This document shows, piece after piece, positions 17,256 to 24,987 of a stretch of 24,987 nucleotides of DNA. The notes beneath the pieces are model-generated. The model ran no database searches, was not told the DNA's origin, and saw only the letters and a program-made list of their open reading frames with translations. The first letter of the stretch is position 1. Each line of letters begins with the position of its first letter. The stretch spans positions 1 to 24,987 of the forward strand of contig WHUX01000461.1 of assembly GCA_015179025.1 (NCBI GenBank), written 5' to 3'. The DNA comes from Terfezia claveryi (lineage: Eukaryota > Ascomycota > Pezizomycetes > Pezizales > Pezizaceae). A program made the position numbers and the translations under genes.

Positions 17256-20200
17256 TACTGTATATGTTGCCAAATCCAGCTAAACCTTCTAGAAAAGGGA
17301 GATATCTCGCCCAACACATGTTGAGTCTATAAAGATGTAACTCGTGATAATTCAAACTGCAAATCCTCGATCTGACCGCAGTACTTCATCACGCTTAAAA
17401 CTTTTCGTCCTAGTTTAGGCACACCGCCTGCACTAGCTTACTTGTAAGATAGTGGGAGCAATTACCGAAGTTCAAAGGCCGGTCGATTCATACGCCTAAG
17501 CCGCTTCCCCCACTCAAGAAGGTATATTGATTGGCTTCATCCATACTCTTGCAATTTGGCAATTGCAAGAGTTTGCACCATTAGTATCATACCTGTTTGG
17601 GGAAACACATTCCTCACGCCTTGGCTTCGTCTATAATTATACATAGCTGAAATTCAGTTCATAGCCAGGCTAGGGCTCATAGGGTCATTGCTACAGCCCC
17701 AAGTGGCTCATGCCAGCGCTTAAACATCAGGGGTATGCTTAATTAAGGTTAATTTATCCATACTCCAATTGCAAAGGATTCTGGTTACTGGCAAGGCTGA
17801 ATCGTCTCTTCCTGTAGTATGCCACAGAACCCTTCAACCTTGTCTCCTCATGATTATGATTTGCTTTTCTAAACAGGAAGTCTGGCAGGCTGCCGGTATG
17901 GTTTAAAAACCAGTGAGCAATGTAGATTCAAACCTCGGCTATACTCATGGGTACCATATTGTAAGGTTAACTCGGGGCATCCACCATACCTCCCCTTGCC
18001 ATGAGACTACATAGGTACAGCAAGTTCTAAAGCTTAACCCGGACATGGTTATCGAAGTGCGTTATTGTAATATTAGCGAATTCTGACGGAAAATTTACCG
18101 GCTCGAATTTAACCTCATTCAGCTGACAATTGCATGTTTTCCTTAACTGGTATCCAATATCGTTGTCTCTAGATCTTTCTAAAATTCAGCTGAATGTAAA
18201 CCAAGATCAGCCTGAGGCTAACCACATCTCCAAGCCTGCTGAGCCCAAGGTTTTAGTAGCAGATCTCAGGTGATATCAGATACCCAAGTACTCAGGTGTA
18301 TCCAGGGACGGTTAATTTTGGTAAGGCTGAATTCAGAGCAGGGAATTGAGCATGAGATGAGTAAATACTCACGCTCTCAGTAAAGGGCCAATAATAGGGG
18401 ACAAGTTATTACTGGTATGCAATCGTGATTCAGTGGCAGGGCTAATTTTCTGATTGTAGGAGGGATGAGTCTCGTTCTCAAAAATTGTGTAATAACTTTG
18501 TAAACTTAGTGATAAACTACCATAGATTGTTTGCACCTTATGCTATGGCTTGTACATGTCAGGCTCAATTCTTAATCTTACATTCCCATCCAACGGTAGC
18601 CCTTGAGTGCAAATTCAGGTTCCAGGGTTACTCTCTCTTTAGTTGGGAAAGTTGTCGCCAAATCATAACATAACTGCACGGTCTCATGACTGTAATATAG
18701 ATATATCCGGGTAATTGCAATAACTCCCGAGCTCACTCCTGCTATATTTCATGCTGACCTAACCCTCTGGATTAAAGGAGGGCATACTGTACATCTGCTG
18801 GGCCCTGTATACATGATCATGCATATGACCAATAACGGCTCGCTGGAGTTTTGTTGACTCGGAGGAGGTGCTTGTTGACTCGCAAAATATCTAAATGCGC
18901 CTGTTGACTCGGGAAGCGGGTACTAGCCCTATGCCTGGGGCCAATATCAATTGACGATGAATTGATCATAGCGGCTGAAATGGATATGTCCAACCCCGCA
19001 TACCAAACAATATAAAAGTACACCAGCCACCACAATGTTATGACTTGGAACCAAATACAAGATCCTGTAGGTACTAGATGCGGTCGTCATTACCCCATGC
19101 ATGCTAGTGCACCCTGGTCCACAAGTGTACACAGGACTGAGACATGGTACTCTAAATAATCCCTACCGGCCCATAGGGCTGAGCTGCAATCGAGTCGCAG
19201 GATGACCTCATCCCAATCGTCCAATCAATTGTCGGGGCTTATTCACTTAGCACTACTTCATTGCTTCGGTTAAGCTCTTTGGATCATGTTGATAAGCACG
19301 TTGATATCACTATCGGATTAAAACAACGCTTAAGCTAGTGGAATTACAGGTCTTGCGATTTCATGATTCTTACAACTGACCGCCATGTTAGTGATGCATT
19401 GTCTATGGTCATGGTTAAAAGAATTGGGGCTTATCTGGAGCTATAGGACATAACACTGACATCGCATAGTAACATAGTCCGGGGTCTGTAAGAGAACTGT
19501 TTGGTGAGTATATACTGTAGGTACATTTTCAATCTGTTCAGCAACGGAGATAAATCACTAGCGTGAGAGTTTGAAAAATGAAAATTCGCTAGAACCAATT
19601 AGCAAAAAAACAATATGAGGGCCTTATACTTGCGCCAGCGTTTGCTTGATTTCATGTTCCTCTCATAGATAGTAGAGTTATGGTAAATATTATTATAACA
19701 TGAAATAAAGTTTAAGGTAGTGCCAGCCTTGACCGGCTCTAGCGAGCCGAACTCTCGCTTGTCACTACATAGATCTGTGGATATAATAATGCAACTTCAA
19801 AAGAAAAAACGTCCCAATTAAGCGATACTGCGGCAGACCTTGGCATGCAGTACACCAAGCACGCACGCTAATGCAATGCATACAAGGAAGGACCGTGTAA
19901 GGCTGACAGGCGGTGCATGCACAATGTCATTGGATTTGCCAGAAGGCTCTGTTGCGGGTATGATGAATTGTAAATAGGACCAGATGTCTACAGTAATCTC
20001 GTAGGCTAGGGTTGGAATGCAACTCTCCCCAGATGTGCACTATTGCTTACAACATACAAACTTGGGTTGTCAATTCGTTACCGGCAAGCCTGGAGAGGAA
20101 ATAAGTGCCCATTATTCTCATATATCTCATTCTTTGGTACCGGGGGTCTTCGGCCAACAGGGAGCGCCATTGCAAAGGTAGAATTGTTCCATTTCATCAT

Positions 20201-23200
20201 GGCATTAGGTAATATTGTCCATAGCCAGAGAGTATGGAACGTCATTTCTTACTTATTGTTTCTATTGTGACCACCTTGTTCTTTTTTCAGAAAAAGAAGC
20301 CCGAATCTTGCCAGGTTAAATCAATTTGGTACATAATAAGGCTTCACGTTGAAAAATTGAGACAGTTGGCCATCACATGGCCAAAAGTCCTCCGCGGTTT
20401 CCGTTTGGGTGCCACGGCTCAAATTGATGCCCCACCAACAGTATGGGAGTCGATATAAACTGTTCATTTGACATGTACATGAGTCATAATTAGACCTGAA
20501 GGCGAGGAGCCAGGCATAGAGCCAGGCGGTGAGACAAAACAGGCATGTTCTGTAACGCGTTATCCATTGGCTCGGGGGTCATAGCCTAGTACTATTGCGG
20601 CCCCGGACGTTATACTACGAAGATGGTATCGATGAGGCCGTTATTTCAATTGTCGGGCCGCGCCGCTGTTGCTTACATGAAGGTCATAGCTAGCTGTGGA
20701 GCCCTCCGGAAGAACAATATATCGTCATAGATGATCATAAGGGTCCGCTTAGTAACAGCGTTCAAAGAACAATGCGGCAACAAAAAGAGAGTTTTGGAAT
20801 ATCATGAGTCACTACTGTATAGATACATTTATTCATATATATAATTATGGAACAGAGTACTCTATCTAGATATCGATAGTTGCTGAAAATGATTGCAAAT
20901 AAGGTTGCCCTATATGTAAATCGTTCTCGTGCCCAGTTCTGACTCCTCTCAAGGTGAATGAAAATCTAACTATAAACTGTGCGAATCGATATTGTAATAC
21001 CGGTACGGAGTTATTAAGCTGAGCTATGTTTCGCCAAGAATGGAGCGGAACAACTGTAGTCCGCTGCGCACTTCGTAGTAGCCGCGCAGAAATTAATTTA
21101 AGTGAATTTTAATCATTGTGGCGAGTTTGACGGTCAACTACATCATGGTCAAAGACCCGAACACTGTGGCGCTAACAAGTACTAAGTTACTGGATTTTCG
21201 ATATTTTTGCTTCTTCAGTTCCGCTATGCTGGATCTTAAATTGGTAACACTTTGATTCGGACCTCAGTTGCAAACCGATGACTCGGCTAAGCCATATTGT
21301 TTGGACTCCAAGGATATTTTTAGGCTCCTGATCCTCTCTGGTGCCTAACCTCTTGCTTGCAGGGCTGGAGGTGGGGTGGGGTTCAGGGTGGGGAGAGTTG
21401 AGTTCCACAGAGGTTGTATTAATATAGCAACAATTCTATTCTCTTGTATTCCGGTTTGGGGAAAAATGGTTTTCTTCTAGAAACCAGTTGCATTAATTAC
21501 AACTCGGCCAATTTAGGTAGTGTCAATTGAAACTTTGCTAGCTGTTAGTCACGGCGGGAGGAATTTATTAGATTTATTTTTGGAGTGGAATTGAGTGATA
21601 TTGCTTCTATACCTGGAGTATAGTAATCAAAAATCAGTCTGCTGGGCATGTTTACGGCTGTGACTGCTCCCTAACATGGAGTTATTAATGGTCATTCTAA
21701 TAGTAATTGGGAATACTCGTTCAGGTGTAATGAAGTGGACTGATTTGCAGAATATTATTGACATACGATTGGATGTTATCCAACCACCGAAGGATCCGAA
21801 TTTGCTGTTGTGGCTAGCTGGAAGGTGAAACCAAATTTCTCTCCGCAAAATCATATGCCAGCTTCTATGTTAAAGCCGCGGGTGCTGAAAAGTTGGGTGT
21901 GGGTGGGGCATGTTAATTGACGTTCTCCGCATTCAACTAGTACTCCCGTTAATCGCAATGTCAGTTTGGTTTGACAAGGCCGTGGCTGGCTTGTGGCTGG
22001 CAGGCACGATAGCTTTCGAAGGCTTCGACTACGGAATTGACGTTTACTACATATGAGTTTTTTTGTTGTGGGAACTGTAGGAATAGGTACCCCGGTTCTG
22101 CATTCAGGTTGGCATGGGCATGCAGCGATAAAATGAGCAGAGGCGCCTTGTGCCCAATCATACGGGTTAGCATCCGCTATGGTTGTAGCTGAACTCTATG
22201 CCCATGACATTGAGGTGGCCGCTAACTCACAAGCTGTATGGTAGGTACATGTACAGTCTGTAATATAGGAACCAAAACGCAGGGGTAGTGGAGGACTGCT
22301 CTGCACAGGTACATGACCGGAGATATGGTACTTGCACAGTCCGGTCCCACTGCTTGCCCATGAGCATGACCTGCAACTCAGCCTCCCGAAGGTGCTATAC
22401 CGCAATCGCCCTAGAGGCGTTTTTAGTCTTGGCGTCTTCGACCAGAGGTTATGCTAATGCTCACACACCTGGCGTCCACGCACAGCTGAGCGGTGCAAAA
22501 TCTGGACTCTCGCGACGATGGATTGATGGCTGATTCTTTGGACTGCATACTTCTAACCGCTATAGGCGTGACTGAGGTCTCTTGAAACTGGGGTGCCTGC
22601 GTGAGACACCAGCGACTGTGCCCCGCTCACTCATTCACACATCACCTACTCACTTGATCACTCGTTCCCGACTAGCCTAATCGTTCTACGATATCGTTTT
22701 GAGGCCTCAGGCCTCGAAAGGAATGAAGTTGGGACAACCTGTGGGCGCCATTCGGCTGGCTTGTAACGTTGGCTGGCTGGAGTTCGACATTTTCAACAGC
22801 CTCACGTCGTGGGGTAAGTTTCAAATGGAAAAAAAGGAAAAATAGGATTTCGAAAAGGTGAGAGACGGCCATGGACACCCACCCTGACTGTTTTGTCCTG
22901 CCTGACGGATTGGTTCCTGGTAGTTACTTTTCTGGAGGAAGCTGCTCCATGTTCCGGCTGCTGGGAAATTCTTACTGATCTGTGTGGTATCAGAGCCGGA
23001 TACTTACTGGTAGATGGCTATAGCGTCCAACCCCGGACCCTGGCTAACCGTCTAGTATTTTTTTGCCTTTCCAGACCCAATAATATCATCACAACCCCAT
23101 GCGGACGCAAGAAATGCTATGGGGCTGTACCTGTGAGTTGATCTTATCCCGAGCATTGCCCTTGCCTAGCATATACCCGAATTCTTTCTTTGCCGTGTCG

Positions 23201-23580
23201 TAGGTATTTCGGGCGCTCCCGAGGAGTGAGGACTGGGGAGAGGGATGAGAGGGTGGGGGGGTAGACATTCAACAGATTTTCGAAACAGGTTTGGATGATT
23301 CATACTAGGTGCAGAAATCGAAGCGCAGGGTCACTCAGCAAAACGCAATGCGTTGCAAGCATCACACTTGCAGCTGGATCTCGTAGGGCTGCTGCGATGC
23401 TAACGTTAACGGCAGGGTATGGAGGGGCATCTCGAAGGATGGTGTAGGTTTGGGGCAGATTGTATATGCAAATGGAAACACTATCATCCAAACATATAAG
23501 AATTGTCTGAACCCGTCTCGGAAAAAACATTCTCCTCCACCATCATCAGCAACATCAACAACATTTCCACCCGTTCCTTC
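17256..23580. other. About 6.3 kb without a supported gene
   Basis: This is the longest empty stretch. All frames are under about 90 codons, lie on both strands with heavy overlap, and often begin at non-ATG codons. I saw no transposase, polymerase, helicase or enzyme motif, no tRNA and no 5S rRNA. A triplicated GTTGACTCG near 18853-18911 is the only ordered motif noted. It may be old transposon sequence decayed beyond recognition by eye. Confidence 0.5.
18853..18911 (+). repeat. Three copies of GTTGACTCG
   Basis: Exact copies lie at 18853-18861, 18874-18882 and 18903-18911. The core TGACTC is half of the Gcn4/CpcA-type bZIP site (TGACTCA), but the next base is G in every copy. No gene with a good start lies close by on either strand, so a regulatory role is only a suggestion. 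Confidence 0.55.
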
Positions 23581-23584
23581 GACC

Positions 23585-23594
23585 TTATATATAT
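23585..23594 (+). promoter_or_regulatory. TATA box of the small gene at 23741
   Basis: TTATATATAT lies about 150 bases before the ATG. It is preceded by a C/A/T-rich stretch (23520-23584) and followed by a long A/C-rich leader without an ATG in the way. Spacing and composition fit a fungal core promoter. Confidence 0.6.
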
Positions 23595-23740
23595 CCCCTT
23601 CCACCAACATTCTAGCGGAACATACTTCATACTCAGCAATTCCTAGTGTCCATTGGCTTCGTGTTATTAGACAAACAAAACTCTCATTTACAGTACAACA
23701 ATCTTTCGAGTTACCACACAACTCAATACCCGTTATCAAA

Positions 23741-24034
23741 ATGTGCATCCGCATCACTGAGCGTTACGCAGTCTGCCAGTGCGTTTACTATGTACATGGT
23801 ATCGATCAATGTAGTGCAGCTGGACGCGCTGGACACTCAATTCAAGAGCGCACCGTTCTGGTCGGTTACGCCTGTGCGGCTCACACCGGACGCGCGATGG
23901 CCTCCAATGCCCCTCAGACAGTCAATTATCAACCAGCACAATACACAGGTGGAAGATTGGGTGTTCTCCCAGACTATCCAGGCACCGGGAGCTCTAGGGG
24001 CTCATCCCAAGGTCCGCAGCAGTACCGCTATTAA
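23741..24034 (+). CDS. Small Cys/His-containing hypothetical protein beginning MCI (97 aa)
   Basis: The ATG at 23741 follows ATCAAA in a good context, about 150 bases after a TATA box. The N-terminal half has a spaced pattern of Cys and His: C2, C12, C14, H19, C24, H32, C45 and H48, with a VGYAC motif at 41-45. This resembles a family of small uncharacterised proteins found widely in Pezizomycotina; the pattern could hold a metal ion. The C-terminal half (55-97) is Gly/Gln/Ser/Pro/Tyr-rich and probably disordered. The frame is open upstream to 23450, but the leader and TATA box fall inside that extension and no other ATG serves better. It shares the MCI start and Cys-rich character with the gene at 15349 but not clear overall similarity. 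No signal peptide. Function unknown. Confidence 0.75.
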   Translation: MCIRITERYAVCQCVYYVHGIDQCSAAGRAGHSIQERTVLVGYACAAHTGRAMASNAPQTVNYQPAQYTGGRLGVLPDYPGTGSSRGSSQGPQQYRY

Positions 24035-24152
24035 AAATAGCTGAGATTGATGATGGGGCGTCCCTCTATCCAGAGGGTTTTCATATTCGACAAACGATAT
24101 AGCAGGGCATTTGACGATACGCAGTGGGAAATGATATGGCTTACAACCTACT

Positions 24153-24203
24153 GCTGCCGTTGGCTGATGATCACCGCGGGCGTATGACACGACCAACGGC
24201 AGC
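24153..24203. repeat. 11-bp inverted repeat downstream of the small gene
   Basis: GCTGCCGTTGG (24153-24163) has its exact reverse complement at 24193-24203 with a 29-base spacer. It lies about 120 bases after the stop codon, so it would fall in the 3' untranslated region or just beyond it. The sequence is GC-rich relative to its surroundings. Confidence 0.7.
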
Positions 24204-24987
24204 GGCGCCCCTTATATCCTTTGCGCATAATTCTTCACTTCATTTCTTTTGATACCACAATATTCCCCGCTCATAATTCGCATATTTCTAGCATTTCACG
24301 GCGTTCGGTGGTTTATCATGGGAGCATAGATATACTACAGCATAGAATTCGCATTTGGATTTCTTACTATATTTCCTAGATCTTTCTTTCTTTCGTTTTG
24401 CATCTGACATTGTCACGTTGTCCCTGAGGGTTAGATGTGACAATGTCCCCATTGCATGTACGAAACTCGGGCACACCCGGTTTTCCGTACCATTTCCTTG
24501 TCTTATAGTAATCTTCCGTCATTTGTAGAGTCTAAATTTCATTTGATATTGATTTCTTGTCAATTGAATATTTCACATATCTTTTGCTTTATACTTTAGC
24601 ATTTTCAGCGTTTCCATTAAGGCAGTATCATGTACCATTCATCTCAGCATTGACCCAATATATCCTTTTTCAAACCAATTTGTCCTTTAATTACCACTAA
24701 CGTGCATTGAAATTGACGCATCGCATATCTCACCTGAGATGGGACATGGCAGAATGGAATGCCCCCTCGGAAAGTAGGATCCTCCTCTGATTCCCATTAT
24801 TGAGTTATGGTTTCCCTTGACGGTTCATTGCCGCCGTGGTCCCATTTCCTAGTCTACTATCGTGACTTTTTCTTAATATTCTAGTTTCTGCCCCAATTTT
24901 TTATGCGCTTTTCAAGTTCTCGTTTCACTGTTAATTTTAGATCTCCTTCATTTGTTTGTATAGCTTGTATCAGCTTGTTTTCTACTC
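24204..24987. other. No supported gene; T/C-rich
   Basis: There is no frame with a recognisable product. The sequence is rich in T and C runs and might be the promoter region of a gene beyond the window edge. It contains the hairpin at 24406-24447. Confidence 0.45.
24406..24447. repeat. Hairpin with 11-bp perfect arms
   Basis: GACATTGTCAC (24406-24416) and its exact reverse complement GTGACAATGTC (24437-24447) are separated by 20 bases. The role is unknown; it could be a foldback repeat or a paired binding site. Confidence 0.75.

Noticed and set aside
14898..17771. Shared 13-mer CATACTCCAATTG at 14898-14910 and 17759-17771, with similar GGCAAGGCTGA/GGTAAGGCTGA nearby
   Set aside because: Matches of this length are expected by chance in 25 kb and the flanking order differs between the two sites.
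22893..23141. 82-codon plus-strand frame with several Cys
   Set aside because: It does not begin with ATG, shows no conserved pattern, and has no promoter-like sequence.
1..24987. Search for LTR retrotransposon, Helitron, rRNA and tRNA signatures
   Set aside because: No reverse transcriptase, integrase, Rep/Helitron motif, 5S or tRNA consensus was recognised by eye; the PIF1-like fragment lacks Helitron-type flanking features.

Overview
The window looks like a gene-poor, repeat-rich stretch of a filamentous ascomycete (Pezizomycotina) genome. The reasons are: a short spliceosomal intron with fungal consensus (GTATGT donor, CTGAC branch site, TAG acceptor); a PIF/Harbinger transposon with fungal-style partner genes; decayed ankyrin-repeat and PIF1-like helicase genes; two small Cys-containing proteins beginning MCI, a kind of small gene common in this group; and long stretches without open frames. 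The lineage below that level cannot be settled by eye.

Layout. At 1-435 there is one possible small gene behind a TATA box. At 1452-3774 sits a Harbinger-like element with imperfect inverted ends, an open DDE transposase on the minus strand, and a convergent MYB/SANT-like partner gene (ORF1) that is spliced but interrupted by two in-frame stops. At 4792-5362 lies a 571-bp non-autonomous element (MITE) with 12-bp perfect terminal repeats and TA duplications, with repeated TTACAAGCATA-type motifs near its ends. Between 5668 and 6937 there is a cluster of foldback sequences: a 50-bp near-palindrome, a 44-bp-period array of small hairpins, a 13-bp-arm hairpin and a GC-rich duplicated motif.

The largest gene (7426 to about 9654, minus strand, perhaps with a tiny first exon near 10135) encodes a long, low-complexity, probably disordered protein of unknown function; its frame changes twice, once explicable by an intron and once not. 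At 11026-12300 are fragments of a PIF1-like helicase C-terminus and of an ankyrin-repeat gene, both on the minus strand and both frameshifted. Small genes at 15349-15783 and 23741-24034 each begin MCI and carry spaced Cys residues. A tandem duplication at 17058-17255 carries three inverted repeats per unit, partly kept by wobble or compensating changes. The rest is largely empty of recognisable genes.

The genes do not form a pathway. The common theme is transposition and decay: an element whose transposase is open while its DNA-binding partner is broken, a second element whose mobilising enzyme must lie elsewhere, and two pseudogenes. No complete new system could be shown. The most unusual items are the hairpin array at 5748-5960 and the structured duplication at 17058-17255.
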